A DNA stretch of 17,915 nt from CAZLLV01 sp964560325 (GTDB taxonomy: Bacteria > Acidobacteriota > Thermoanaerobaculia > Multivoradales > DATKCC01), in contig CAZLLV010000404.1 of NCBI GenBank assembly GCA_964560325.1, positions 1-17,915 on the forward strand, read 5' to 3'. Below are positions 6,649 through 15,885 of this stretch, piece by piece. The notes below the pieces were generated by a model. It saw only the letters and a program-made list of their open reading frames with translations. It was not told the origin of the DNA and searched no databases. How positions within the stretch are numbered: position 1 is the first letter of the stretch; each line of letters starts with the position of its first letter. A program made the position numbers and the translations under genes.

Positions 6649-9129
6649 TCAGTCTACCGCGATCGACCGCGCTCGACCGCGATCGACCGCAGTCAGGGCC
6701 GGCGGCGGAGCGAAGCGCGCGAGAGCGAGTGCGAGCCCGAGCGCGGCGAGCAGGCAGCCGGCGACGAAGGGCGCCGGCCGGTAGAGCAGATCGGCGCGCC
6801 GGGTGCCGGCGGGCAGCTCGGCCGCGAGCAGACCGTCCTCCGAGCCGGCGGCGACCCGCCGGCCGTCCGCCACCACCCGCCAGCCGGGCGCCGCGTAGAG
6901 CGCGCTCTCGATCCGGCGCCCGCTCCGCCCGCCGCCGGGCCCGAGGTCGAGCCGCCAGCGGTCTCCCGTCTCGGCGGCGACCGCCCGCGCCGGGAGATCG
7001 CCGTCACCATCGCCGCCCGTCACCCGCACCAGCGCCCGGGCGCCGGGCCGCCGGCACAAGCGTGCGTCCGGTCCCGCGTGCACGACGACCGTCTCCGGCG
7101 GGCAGGGTGTTTCCGGCGCGCTCAGCCACCACGCGACGCCGAGCCGGTCGTAGAGCTCCGCGCGCTCCGCGCCCGCGCCGTCCTCTCCCTCCGGGCCGAG
7201 GAGCGGGATCTCGCCGCTCCAGCGCTCGATCGCCGGCGCGAGCCGCCGCAGGTAGGGCGCGGGCGCCATCGGATCGAAGACCCGCGCGTCGCCGAGGCCG
7301 TAGACCGCCGCCAGGTTGGGCAGGAAGACCCGCCCGTCCGCCGCCAGCCGGACCGGTCCGGCCCCGCCCTCTCCGGCGGTCCCGAGCGCGTCGAGGACCG
7401 GCGCCCGGGGGAAGGAGCCGTCGGCGGTCAGGGTGCGCGGCATCGGCGGGTTGACCGGCGCGTGGGCGAGCCAGAGCTCCGCCGCGATGAAGAAGGCGAC
7501 GGCGGCGACGACGATCTCCCGGAGCGCGAACCGGCCGCGCCGGAGCGCGAGCCGTCGGCCGGAGCGCCGTTCGGCGAGCACGGCCCCGGCCACGAAGAGC
7601 GCGGCGCCGGCGGCGGTCAGGAAGCGCAGGTGCCAGTGCCGCCAGCCCACCCGCAGCACCTCGAGGAGCGCCGGGTCGGCCGGGTGGGCGAAGGCCGGCA
7701 CGACCCAGGCGTGGAACGCGGCCAGGAGGAGCGCCGCCGCGGGCAGGGCGCCCCACGTCCACCCGCGGGGAAGCGCGCCCCGCCGGCACCGTTCGAGCGT
7801 CGCGGCGGCGAGCCCCGCCAGGGCGAGGCCGAGCGGCAGGGCGAGGCGGCCGGTGAGCCCGGCGCCGAAGGGGCCGGGCAGGGCGAGGAGCAGCAGGCAG
7901 AGGAGGGCGAGCCCCGCCGCCGCGCGCTCGTGCGCCACCGCCGCCGGTCCGCGGCGAACGGCGAGCGGCAGCGCCAGCAGGGCCGCCAGGAGGGTCGCCG
8001 TGCCGACGAAGCCGGCGGCGTCCTCGTTGCTGTTGGCGAGCCCCCAGTAGTGGACGTAGCGGCTGTTGCCGAGCGCGTTCGGCGCCGCCGCCTGGACCAG
8101 CCGGGTCGCCGGCGCCGCCGGGGTCGAGGAGACGCCCGCCTCCGCCGCGAGCCCGGCCGACGCCTCGGCCGCCGGGCCGCCGCGCTCCGCCGTCACCCGG
8201 GTCCAACGCAGGGTCTCCGGCAGGTGGGCGGCGAACGGCAGGAGCGCCGGCGCGGCGAGGAGCAGGGCGAGAGCGAGGCAGGCCGACGCGCGCCGGGCGA
8301 GCGCCCGCCGTCCACCCGACGGCGCCTCCCGCCGGAGGAGCCGCAGCGCCACCAGCGCACCGGCGAGGCCGAGCGTCATGGCGATCGTCTCCGGGTGGCC
8401 GGCGGTGAGCGCGCTAGAGAGCGCCGCGACCAGGAGCGCCTCGTCCCGCCGCCGGCCCTCCTCGCTCACCCGCACGAGCGCGTAGAGCACCGCCGGCAGC
8501 CAGGCGGCGCTGTTCGCGAGCGGCCATCCGAGCCAGAGCTGGAGGAACCCGCCCAGGCCGTAGGCGAGCGATCCGGCGAGCGCCGGGCCGGTCCCCGCGC
8601 CCAGCCGGGAGAGCAGCAGGAAGGCGAAGACCAGGGCGACGAAGGTGCGCAGGGCGGCCACCGCCGCGGGCGCTCCGAGCGGATCGGCCGCCCGGGCGAC
8701 CAGGAGGTCGAGGAGGGCGAGCGGCTGCACCGCCTGTGCCTGCGGGTCGGCGAGGAGCGGCTGCCCCGCCCCCAGCCGCGGCGCCCAGAGCGGCCACTCT
8801 CCCGCCGCCACCGCCCGGCGCACCTCGGCGCGGAGCGGCTCGACCAGGTAGACGAGGTCGCCCTGGAGCAGGTTGCCGTGCGGCTCGGCGGCCGGCAGCG
8901 CGGTGAACGGCGGGTCGCCGCGCAGGTTGTCGAGCGGCAGGAGCACGCCGCCGCCCACGAGCACGCGGCCGTAAAAGGCGGCGAGAGCGAGGGCGAAGAC
9001 CGCCAGAGCTCGGCGCGGCACGCGGTCGTACCAGCGCGCGAGGAGCCACGAGAGCGCCGCGGCGGCCAGGGCGACGGCGGCCCCGGGAGCGAGGGCGTTC
9101 CACGCCGTCTCGGAGGCGAGGGAATACAT
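6649..9129 (-). CDS. YfhO-family multi-spanning membrane protein
   Basis: This 826-residue integral membrane protein has a dozen or so hydrophobic segments through roughly residue 600 and a large soluble C-terminal part before a last hydrophobic segment. YfhO-like features include a first-loop region with LPLDNLRGDPPF and GNLLQGDLVYLVEPLR, then GEWPLWAPRLGAGQPLLADPQ, and later ALTAGHPETIAMTLGLAGA. YfhO proteins (PF09586) resemble GT-C glycosyltransferases; in Bacillus a member glycosylates lipoteichoic acid (established). The donor and acceptor here are unknown. I chose ATG 9129 (MYSLASETAW). The longer GTG frame to 9213 adds a 28-residue Arg-rich leader with no family resemblance and runs into the divergent promoter region. 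A glycan role would suit the nearby polysaccharide exporter, but the genes are divergent. Confidence 0.82.
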   Translation of the reverse strand: MYSLASETAWNALAPGAAVALAAAALSWLLARWYDRVPRRALAVFALALAAFYGRVLVGGGVLLPLDNLRGDPPFTALPAAEPHGNLLQGDLVYLVEPLRAEVRRAVAAGEWPLWAPRLGAGQPLLADPQAQAVQPLALLDLLVARAADPLGAPAAVAALRTFVALVFAFLLLSRLGAGTGPALAGSLAYGLGGFLQLWLGWPLANSAAWLPAVLYALVRVSEEGRRRDEALLVAALSSALTAGHPETIAMTLGLAGALVALRLLRREAPSGGRRALARRASACLALALLLAAPALLPFAAHLPETLRWTRVTAERGGPAAEASAGLAAEAGVSSTPAAPATRLVQAAAPNALGNSRYVHYWGLANSNEDAAGFVGTATLLAALLALPLAVRRGPAAVAHERAAAGLALLCLLLLALPGPFGAGLTGRLALPLGLALAGLAAATLERCRRGALPRGWTWGALPAAALLLAAFHAWVVPAFAHPADPALLEVLRVGWRHWHLRFLTAAGAALFVAGAVLAERRSGRRLALRRGRFALREIVVAAVAFFIAAELWLAHAPVNPPMPRTLTADGSFPRAPVLDALGTAGEGGAGPVRLAADGRVFLPNLAAVYGLGDARVFDPMAPAPYLRRLAPAIERWSGEIPLLGPEGEDGAGAERAELYDRLGVAWWLSAPETPCPPETVVVHAGPDARLCRRPGARALVRVTGGDGDGDLPARAVAAETGDRWRLDLGPGGGRSGRRIESALYAAPGWRVVADGRRVAAGSEDGLLAAELPAGTRRADLLYRPAPFVAGCLLAALGLALALARFAPPPALTAVDRGRARSIAVD
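6651..6656 (-). promoter_or_regulatory. TAGACT -10-like box, likely leaderless promoter
   Basis: On the minus strand TAGACT ends exactly 6 nt before GTG 6644 and overlaps the stop codon region of the YfhO-family gene. The small gene has no Shine-Dalgarno. The layout is the same as at 1576 and 12652. Confidence 0.45.
6653..6690. repeat. 10-bp tandem repeat at the 3' end of the YfhO-family gene
   Basis: Three adjacent decamers read GATCGACCGC (6661-6670), GCTCGACCGC (6671-6680) and GATCGACCGC (6681-6690), with a partial degenerate copy at 6653-6660. They encode the last residues of the membrane protein (AVDRGRARSIAVD). The unit is not a multiple of three, so a copy-number change would shift the frame of the C-terminus and the stop. 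Confidence 0.7.
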
Positions 9130-9226
9130 GCGGGTCGACAGTCTATTGGATGCCCTGTCCCCCGGAGCGCCCCGACGGCGTCGGTTCGCGCGGGGGTGGA
9201 AGTGGTCCGTCACGGGCCACCGGCAT

Positions 9227-9256
9227 TTGACGCTTCGGCGGGGGTTGGGTTAGAAA
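9227..9256 (+). promoter_or_regulatory. Sigma-70-like promoter for the substrate-binding lipoprotein gene
   Basis: TTGACG (9227-9232) matches the -35 consensus at five of six positions. After an 18-bp spacer comes TAGAAA (9251-9256), four of six to TATAAT. The predicted start near 9263 leaves a leader of about 38 nt. A GGTAGG ribosome-binding-like sequence (9289-9294) lies 6 nt before ATG 9301. It is the only good two-box promoter I can see in the window. Confidence 0.55.
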
Positions 9257-9300
9257 GCGTCATCCTCACTTCCCGCCCATCTCAGCTCGGTAGGCAAGCC

Positions 9301-10518
9301 ATGGCCCGGACGCTCCGCACGATCCTGTGTCTCTCCCTGACCCTCGGCCTCTTCACCGGCTGCTCGAAAGACGAGCCGGTGATCGTCGGCGTGGTCCTCC
9401 CCCTGACCGGTGAGTTCGCCATCTACGGCGAGCCGATCCGCCGGGGCATCGAGCTCGCCTTCGAGGAGCTCCAGGCCCAGGAGGACTTCCCGTACCCGCT
9501 CGATCTCCAGGTGCGCGACAGCGAGAGCGATCCGGAGACCGCCGCCGCCCAGCTCTCCCAGCTCTACGAGGCCGGCGCACCGGCGGTGATCGGCGGAGTG
9601 ACGACGGCCGAGGCGCTCGCCATGGTCGAGGTCGCCGACCAGCGCGACCGGGTGCTCCTGTCGCCGTCGGCGTCGAGCCCGCAGCTCACCGGCCTCTCGA
9701 CCAACTTCTTCCGCGTCTTCCCCTCCGACTTCGAGGAGGGGACCAAGATGGGCTACTTCGCCATCCAGACCCTGGGCGTGGACGAGGTGGTGATCGCGGC
9801 CGCCGAGTCGCAGTACGCGAAGGGCATCCAGCAGGTCTTCGCGCAGGAGATCGAGCGTAACGGCGGCACCGTCACCGAGGTGATCGAGTACCCGCCGAAC
9901 ACCGACGACCTGGGCGGCGTGATCGAACGGATCATGACCCTCTCGCCGCAGGCGGTCTACCTGGCCGACTACGCCCCGAACCTGGAGCGGCTGGTCTCCG
10001 GCCTCGACGAGCGCGGCTACCAGGGGACCGTCCTCTCCACCTCGTCGATCGCCACGCCCGAGTTCGTGAACACGGTCGGCGCCGCCGCCAACGGCGTGCT
10101 CTTCACGCAGTCGAACTACGACGTCAGCAGCGACGAGGAGCGGATCCAGCAGTTCGTCGCGCGGTTCGGCGAGCAGTACGACAAGGCCCCGGACCTCTAC
10201 GCCGCCCACGGCTACGACGCGATGCGAATCTACGGCCGCGCGCTGGTCGAGGGCGGCGGCCGCCGGCCGAGCAACTTCTGGCAGGGCATGCGCGGCATCA
10301 CGAGCTTCCCCGGCGTCACCGGGCCGATCCAGTTCGACGAGCAGGGCGACGTGCAGAAGTTCCCGCGCGTCTACGTCATCCGCGACGGCAGCTTCGTCGA
10401 CTACGACCGGGTGCTCACCGAGCGCCGCCAGGATCTCGAGGAGCGCCGCCGCGCGATCGAGGAGCGGATGAAGTCGTTGCGGCGGCAGCAGCGCGGCCTG
10501 CGCGATACAGACGGGTAG
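9301..10518 (+). CDS. LivJ-type ABC transporter substrate-binding lipoprotein
   Basis: The 405-residue product begins with a lipoprotein signal peptide ending LGLFTG-C21. It continues as a type I periplasmic binding protein of the branched-chain amino acid receptor type (Peripla_BP_6). VIVGVVLPLTGEFAIYGEPI at the N-terminus, VRDSESDPETAAAQLSQL, APAVIGGVTTAEALA, then LLSPSASSPQLT and FFRVFPSDFEEGTKMGYFA are all typical. In this family the LPLTG-x-x-x-x-G start and the S-PSASSPQLT region line the ligand cleft. The last ~35 residues (VLTERRQDLEERRRAIEER onward) form a charged, probably coiled-coil tail that ordinary LivJ proteins lack. No LivH/M/G/F permease or ATPase genes are nearby; the next genes encode a polysaccharide exporter. 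The ligand cannot be read from sequence, and a sensor or docking role is as likely as uptake. Confidence 0.85.
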   Translation: MARTLRTILCLSLTLGLFTGCSKDEPVIVGVVLPLTGEFAIYGEPIRRGIELAFEELQAQEDFPYPLDLQVRDSESDPETAAAQLSQLYEAGAPAVIGGVTTAEALAMVEVADQRDRVLLSPSASSPQLTGLSTNFFRVFPSDFEEGTKMGYFAIQTLGVDEVVIAAAESQYAKGIQQVFAQEIERNGGTVTEVIEYPPNTDDLGGVIERIMTLSPQAVYLADYAPNLERLVSGLDERGYQGTVLSTSSIATPEFVNTVGAAANGVLFTQSNYDVSSDEERIQQFVARFGEQYDKAPDLYAAHGYDAMRIYGRALVEGGGRRPSNFWQGMRGITSFPGVTGPIQFDEQGDVQKFPRVYVIRDGSFVDYDRVLTERRQDLEERRRAIEERMKSLRRQQRGLRDTDG

Positions 10519-10521
10519 GAG
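10517..10521 (+). promoter_or_regulatory. Shine-Dalgarno placed for a non-standard wzm start
   Basis: AGGAG overlaps the stop codon (TAG 10516-10518) of the lipoprotein gene. It stands 5 nt before ATC 10527 in the wzm frame. No ATG, GTG or TTG follows in that frame until GTG 10614, 92 nt away. Confidence 0.5.
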
Positions 10522-10526
10522 TCCCC

Positions 10527-11327
10527 ATCGAAAGCGCTGTCCGGATCGCCCGGTCCCGCGGCCTGCTGGCCACCCTGACGGCCCGGGAGCTCAAGGCCCG
10601 CTACCGCGGGTCGGTGCTCGGCTTCTTCTGGTCGCTGGTCAACCCGCTCCTCCTGCTCGGGGTCTACACCTTCGTCTTCGGCTTCGTCCTGCGGCCGGTG
10701 CGCGGCGGCGGCATGGACCCGTACGCGCTCTTCCTCGTGAGCGGCCTCTTCCCGTGGATCTGGTTCTCGAGCTCGCTGCTCGAGGGGGCGAGCTCGCTGG
10801 TGACCAACGCGCCGCTCATCCGCAAGGCGGTCTTCCCGGCCGAGCTCCTGCCCACCGTCTCGGTCGCCGCCAACCTCGTGCATCTCCTCCTCGCGCTGCC
10901 GATCGCCTTCGCGGCGCTCGCGGTCGGCCGCTACCTCGGCTATCCCGTCGCCGGCTGGGGCGCCCTGGCGCTGCCGGCCGTGATCCTGGTGCAGCTCCCG
11001 CTGATCGCCGGGCTCGCCCTCGGCCTCGCGGCGCTCTCGGCCCACTTCAAGGACGTGCGCGACGTGCTCGCGAACCTCCTGACGCTCCTCTTCTTCGCGA
11101 CGCCGATCCTCTACCCGCTCTCCGCCGTCCCGGTCGACGCGGTGCGGACGGCGATCCGCTTCAACCCGCTCACCTCCTTCACTCTCGCCTATCAGGCGAC
11201 CCTCTTCCACGGCCGCTTCCCGGAGCCGGCGCTCTGGCTCGAGATGGCGGCGGTGTCGCTGGTCGGGTGGGTCGCCGGGGCGTGGCTCTTCGGCCGCCTG
11301 CGCGAGACCGTCGTGGAGGCGGTATGA
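10527..11327 (+). CDS. ABC-2 type polysaccharide export permease (Wzm-like)
   Basis: This is the membrane subunit of an ABC-2 exporter for O-antigen, capsule or teichoic-type glycans, with six hydrophobic segments. The family hallmark at the N-terminus, TARELKARYRGSVLGFFWSL followed by VNPLLLLGVYTFVF, begins upstream of the first standard start codon (GTG 10614). Starting there would remove the conserved amphipathic ELKARYRGS part. ATC 10527, with AGGAG 5 nt upstream, would give 266 residues, the usual family length. I therefore list that start while noting that ATC is rare and that CTG 10563/10566 or a sequencing error (ATG read as ATC) are alternatives. The SNAPLIRKAVFPAELLP-like loop (here TNAPLIRKAVFPAELLP) and ATPILYPLSAVP are also typical. 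The stop overlaps the ATPase start by four bases (ATGA), so the two are translationally coupled. The product acts in the inner membrane. Confidence 0.88.
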   Translation: MESAVRIARSRGLLATLTARELKARYRGSVLGFFWSLVNPLLLLGVYTFVFGFVLRPVRGGGMDPYALFLVSGLFPWIWFSSSLLEGASSLVTNAPLIRKAVFPAELLPTVSVAANLVHLLLALPIAFAALAVGRYLGYPVAGWGALALPAVILVQLPLIAGLALGLAALSAHFKDVRDVLANLLTLLFFATPILYPLSAVPVDAVRTAIRFNPLTSFTLAYQATLFHGRFPEPALWLEMAAVSLVGWVAGAWLFGRLRETVVEAV

Positions 11328-12649
11328 GCGGCTCCGATCCGGAGAGCGCCGCCGGCCGCGAGCCGGTGCTGGTGGTCGAGGGGCTGAGCAAGCTCTACCG
11401 GCGCTCGACGCCGGGCGACCAGTTCCGGACGCTCAAGAGCGCGCTGCTCGAAGGCACGCTCACCCGCGGCCTCGCCGAGCACCGGGCGATCCGCGCCCTG
11501 GACGGCGTCTCCTTCACCGTCGCGCCGGGCGAGGCGGTCGGCGTGATCGGCGGCAACGGCTCCGGCAAGTCGACGCTCCTCAAGGTGGTCTCCGGCCTGC
11601 TCAAGCCGACCGCCGGCCGGGTCGAGGCACGCGGCCGGGTGGCGGCGCTGATCGAGCTCGGGGCCGGCTTCCACCCGGAGATCACCGGGCGCGAGAACAT
11701 CTACGTCAACGGCGCGGTGCTCGGCCTCGCGAAGAAGGAGATCGACCGCCGCTTCGACGACATCGTCGAGTTCTCGGGCCTCGGCGACTTCCTCGACGAG
11801 CCGGTCAAGAACTACTCGTCCGGCATGTACGTGCGGCTCGGCTTCGCGGTGGCGGTCCACACCGACCCCGACGTGCTGCTGGTCGACGAGGTGCTCTCGG
11901 TCGGCGACGAGGCGTTCGCCCACCGCTGTCTGCGGCGGATCGAGGAGCTCCTGGCCGACGGCAAGGCGCTCCTCTTCGTCAGCCACGCCCTCGACCTGGT
12001 GGAGGATCTGTGCGACCGGGTGCTCTGGCTCGACGGCGGCCGGCCGCGCCTGCTCGGCTCGCCGCGCCGGGTGGTCGACGCCTACCGGCAGTCGGTCGCC
12101 GAGGCCGAGGGGCGCGAGCACCGGGAGGAGAAGGAGCGCCACGAGAGGGCGCGTGCCGAGGAGGGCGATGACGAGCGGCTGCGCTGGGGCTCCCGGCGGG
12201 CGGAGGTCGTGGGCGCCCGCCTCCTGGTCGGCGGGAAGGACGGCGAGGTCGACGGCGGACCTCGGGAGCGCTACCACTTCGCGTGCGGCGACCCGGTCGC
12301 CTTCGAGATCGAGGCCGAGACCGACGAGCCGCTCGACGATTTCGTGTTCGGCGTCGCGGTCCACACCCCGCGCGGTGTCGAGTGCTGGGGGACCAACACC
12401 GATCTCGCCGGTCTCGAGGGGGAGCGCTTCGCCGGGCGTGCGACGGTGCGGCTGGTCTGCCCGAGCCTGCGCCTCGCCCCCGGCGAGTACCTGGCCGACG
12501 TGGCGGTGCACGCACGGGACGGCACGCCGTACGACTACCGCCGCAAGCTCTTCGCCTTCTCGGTCACCTCGCGCGAGCGCGGCGTCGGCGTCTACTTCCC
12601 GGAGCACCGATGGGAAGCCGAGGGCGTCACCTGGCGGAACCGGCCGTAG
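11324..12649 (+). CDS. Polysaccharide export ABC ATPase (Wzt-like) with C-terminal carbohydrate-binding domain
   Basis: The 441-residue product has a nucleotide-binding domain (about 14-250) followed by a Wzt-type C-terminal domain. Walker A is GGNGSGKST (76-84), the signature is YSSGM (164-168), Walker B is VLLVDEV (184-190), and the H-loop histidine is H221 (FVSHALD). YSSGM-x-VRLGFA and VDEVLSVGDEAF are characteristic of the O-antigen/teichoic exporter subfamily. A charged linker (about 255-290) leads to a beta-sandwich region (about 290-435, with FGVAVHTPRGVECWGTNTDL). In Wzt this region binds the modified end of the finished O-antigen chain (established). Its presence suggests chain-length or terminus recognition here. 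The start ATG overlaps the wzm stop. No glycosyltransferases are in the window, so the exported glycan is unknown. Confidence 0.93.
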   Translation: MSGSDPESAAGREPVLVVEGLSKLYRRSTPGDQFRTLKSALLEGTLTRGLAEHRAIRALDGVSFTVAPGEAVGVIGGNGSGKSTLLKVVSGLLKPTAGRVEARGRVAALIELGAGFHPEITGRENIYVNGAVLGLAKKEIDRRFDDIVEFSGLGDFLDEPVKNYSSGMYVRLGFAVAVHTDPDVLLVDEVLSVGDEAFAHRCLRRIEELLADGKALLFVSHALDLVEDLCDRVLWLDGGRPRLLGSPRRVVDAYRQSVAEAEGREHREEKERHERARAEEGDDERLRWGSRRAEVVGARLLVGGKDGEVDGGPRERYHFACGDPVAFEIEAETDEPLDDFVFGVAVHTPRGVECWGTNTDLAGLEGERFAGRATVRLVCPSLRLAPGEYLADVAVHARDGTPYDYRRKLFAFSVTSRERGVGVYFPEHRWEAEGVTWRNRP

Positions 12650-12651
12650 GG

Positions 12652-12657
12652 TACTAT
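12652..12657 (+). promoter_or_regulatory. TACTAT -10-like box, likely leaderless promoter
   Basis: TACTAT matches the -10 consensus at four of six positions and ends exactly 6 nt before ATG 12664. GTAGGG just upstream is too far from the ATG to be a good ribosome binding site. This suggests a leaderless mRNA for the DUF3467 gene, starting directly after the wzt stop. Confidence 0.5.
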
Positions 12658-12663
12658 CGCTCC

Positions 12664-12969
12664 ATGGCAGACGACCCCGCGAACGCATCCTCCCCGGGCT
12701 CTCCCGAGCTCAACGTCAAGATCACCGACGAAGAGCTCAAGGGGCGCTACTCGAACCTCCTGCGCGTCACGCACACGCGCGACGAGTTCATTCTCGACTT
12801 CATCAACGTCGTGCCGCCCCAGGGAATCGTCTCCGCCCGGATCGTCACCAGCCCGGGACACCTCAAGCGGATCATCAAGGCGCTCTCGAACAATCTCGCC
12901 CACTACGAGCAGAGCCACGGCACGATCGCCGAGGCGCCGGAGCCGAGCTCGAGCGGCCCGATCCACTAA
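12664..12969 (+). CDS. DUF3467 family small protein
   Basis: The 101-residue cytosolic product matches the DUF3467 pattern: YSNLLRVTHTRDEFILDFIN (about 30-49), then GIVSARIVTSPGHLKRIIKA and LSNNLAHYEQSHG. The conserved core is the N-x-x-x-V-x-H-T/S-x-x-E-F-x-L-D-F segment followed by A-R-I-V-x-S-P-x-H. The N-terminal ~20 residues are a Pro/Ser/Ala-rich tail and the C-terminus is a short Ser/Pro tail. The biochemical role of DUF3467 is not established. The gene starts 14 bp after wzt and is followed 19 bp later by a lipoprotein gene. It probably belongs to the same transcriptional block but has its own leaderless-type promoter. Confidence 0.85.
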   Translation: MADDPANASSPGSPELNVKITDEELKGRYSNLLRVTHTRDEFILDFINVVPPQGIVSARIVTSPGHLKRIIKALSNNLAHYEQSHGTIAEAPEPSSSGPIH

Positions 12970-12988
12970 GCCCCCCACCCGCCCGACC

Positions 12989-13663
12989 ATGCCCTCCCGG
13001 GTCGCTCCGGCCCACCGCCCGACCTCGGCCGCCCCGCGGGTCGCGCTCGCCGTCGGAGCCCTCCTCGTCGCCGGCCTGGCGGCGACCGGCTGCTCGGGCT
13101 TCGGCTCGCAGGTCCCGGGGAGCGCCCGGGCGTGGATCGAGGGGCCCGTGCGCTGGCTCGTCCTGCCCGACGAGGCGCGGCGCTTCCGGCGCCTGTCCTC
13201 CTCCTCCGAGGTGCTCGCCTTCATCGACGAGTTCTGGCGCCGGCGCGATCCCGACCCTTCGAGCCCGGCGAATCCGTACGCGCAACAGTTCTTCGAACGG
13301 GTGCAGGCGGCCGACCTCCTCTACTCGACCGAAGGGCGGACCGGCAGCCTGAGCGACCGGGGGCGGGCCTACATCCTGCTGGGCTCGCCGAGCGTGCTCC
13401 GGTACACCCAGCGCAGCACGCCGCGGTGGGAGCCGGGGGACGGCCGCGGAGGCCACCGGCCGTCGACCACCGGGCGGGTGCGGATCGAGGTCTGGGGCTA
13501 CCAGCCGGCGGACCTGCCGCGGCCCCTGCGCGAGCTGCTCGCGGAGGAAGAGGCCGCCTTTCCGGTCGAGGTGACCTTCGTCGAGGAGGCGCGCCAGACG
13601 ACGCTCCTCGCCGGCGAGGACCTGCTGGAGAGGGCGGCGCGCGCCGCGGTCCGCGACGAGTGA
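12989..13663 (+). CDS. GWxTD-domain-like lipoprotein
   Basis: The 224-residue product has an N-terminal lipoprotein signal peptide, with a hydrophobic core and AATGC (lipid cysteine C35). It continues as a GWxTD-type domain: VRWLVLPDEARRFRRLSS, then FIDEFWRRRDPDPSSPANPY (79-98), FFERVQAADLLYSTEG and LSDRGRAYILLGSPSVLRY (121-139). The FWRRRDPDP-x-x-P-x-N and DRGR-x-Y-I-L-x-G-x-P motifs are family hallmarks. The name-giving GWxTD itself is degraded to GSLSD here, and the sequence is at the short end for this family. GWxTD proteins are common in Acidobacteriota and related phyla and their function is unknown. ATG 12989 has no Shine-Dalgarno; the gene follows the DUF3467 gene by 19 bp. Its stop is only 19 bp from the convergent EVE gene's stop. 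Confidence 0.78.
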   Translation: MPSRVAPAHRPTSAAPRVALAVGALLVAGLAATGCSGFGSQVPGSARAWIEGPVRWLVLPDEARRFRRLSSSSEVLAFIDEFWRRRDPDPSSPANPYAQQFFERVQAADLLYSTEGRTGSLSDRGRAYILLGSPSVLRYTQRSTPRWEPGDGRGGHRPSTTGRVRIEVWGYQPADLPRPLRELLAEEEAAFPVEVTFVEEARQTTLLAGEDLLERAARAAVRDE

Positions 13664-13682
13664 GAGCTTGCCTACTTCGCCT

Positions 13683-14096
13683 TCATCGGCCGCCGCCGCG
13701 CCGCAGGATCTCGGCCCACAGGTCGGGGGTCAGGTCCATGACCGACAGCCGGGGCTGGCGGATCAGCGGATGGTCGGCATGGTCCGGATCGTCGCGCAGG
13801 TCGGCGAGCGGCACCGGTTTCTTCAGCCGGAAGTCGGCGCGGACGTCGACCACCATCATGCGCTCGTCGTCCGCCTGGGGGTCGGGGTAGGGGTCGGAGA
13901 CGACCTCCGCCACGCCCACCGCCGCACGGACGTTGCCGGTGTGGTAGACAATGGCGCGGTCGCCCTTCCTCATGTCGCGGAGGAACTTCAGGGCGCCGTA
14001 GTTCTTGACGCCGTCCCAGACGGTGCCTCCGGGCTCGCTCTCGAGGTCGTCGTAGCTGTAGTCGGACGGTTCGGTCTTCAGTAGCCAGTAAGTCAT
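13683..14096 (-). CDS. EVE domain protein
   Basis: The 137-residue product is essentially one EVE domain, the PUA/YTH-related fold. It starts MTYWLLKTEPSDYSYDDL, the classic opening, followed by TVWDGVKNYGALKFLRDM, GDRAIVYHTGN, AAVGVAEVVSDPYPDP and the VDVRADFRLKKPVPLADL strand. EVE and YTH domains use an aromatic pocket to bind modified bases in nucleic acid (established for characterised members). Stand-alone bacterial copies are often uncharacterised or associated with modified-DNA restriction or RNA modification. I chose ATG 14096 because family members begin with M-x-Y-W-L. ATG 14105 would add MIA and would overlap a TACAAT -10-like box that ends 7 nt before 14096. No nuclease or methylase gene is nearby, so the ligand is unknown. 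Confidence 0.9.
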   Translation of the reverse strand: MTYWLLKTEPSDYSYDDLESEPGGTVWDGVKNYGALKFLRDMRKGDRAIVYHTGNVRAAVGVAEVVSDPYPDPQADDERMMVVDVRADFRLKKPVPLADLRDDPDHADHPLIRQPRLSVMDLTPDLWAEILRRGGGR

Positions 14097-14103
14097 CGCG
14101 ATC

Positions 14104-14109
14104 ATTGTA
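14104..14109 (-). promoter_or_regulatory. TACAAT -10-like box, likely leaderless promoter
   Basis: On the minus strand TACAAT matches the -10 consensus at five of six positions and ends 7 nt before ATG 14096 of the EVE gene. No Shine-Dalgarno is present. It lies in the 38-bp gap between divergent start codons. Confidence 0.5.
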
Positions 14110-14134
14110 CCGGGACAGGAGAAGCGAGAGAGCC

Positions 14135-15852
<1,718 letters not shown>

Positions 15853-15868
<16 letters not shown>

Positions 15869-15885
15869 GCGCTCCGCCGGCGGCT
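15853..15885. repeat. 14-bp direct repeat at the M49/hutI junction
   Basis: CTCCGCCGGCGGCT occurs at 15853-15866 and again at 15872-15885, offset by 19 bp, spanning the last codons of the M49 gene and the hutI stop codon. The second copy looks like a local duplication that helps build the terminator-like hairpin. Confidence 0.6.

Noticed and set aside
9130..9213. GTG 9213 as the start of the YfhO-family gene
   Set aside because: It adds an Arg-rich 28-residue segment with no membrane or family features and overlaps the divergent promoter region. ATG 9129 gives a normal N-terminus.
6316..9300. Extension of the substrate-binding protein frame about 1000 codons upstream
   Set aside because: This part is antisense to the YfhO gene and dominated by R, G, E and P. 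The true protein starts at ATG 9301 with a lipoprotein signal peptide and a good promoter.
14097..14105. ATG 14105 as the start of the EVE gene
   Set aside because: Family members begin M-x-Y-W-L, matching ATG 14096, and ATG 14105 overlaps a TACAAT -10-like box.
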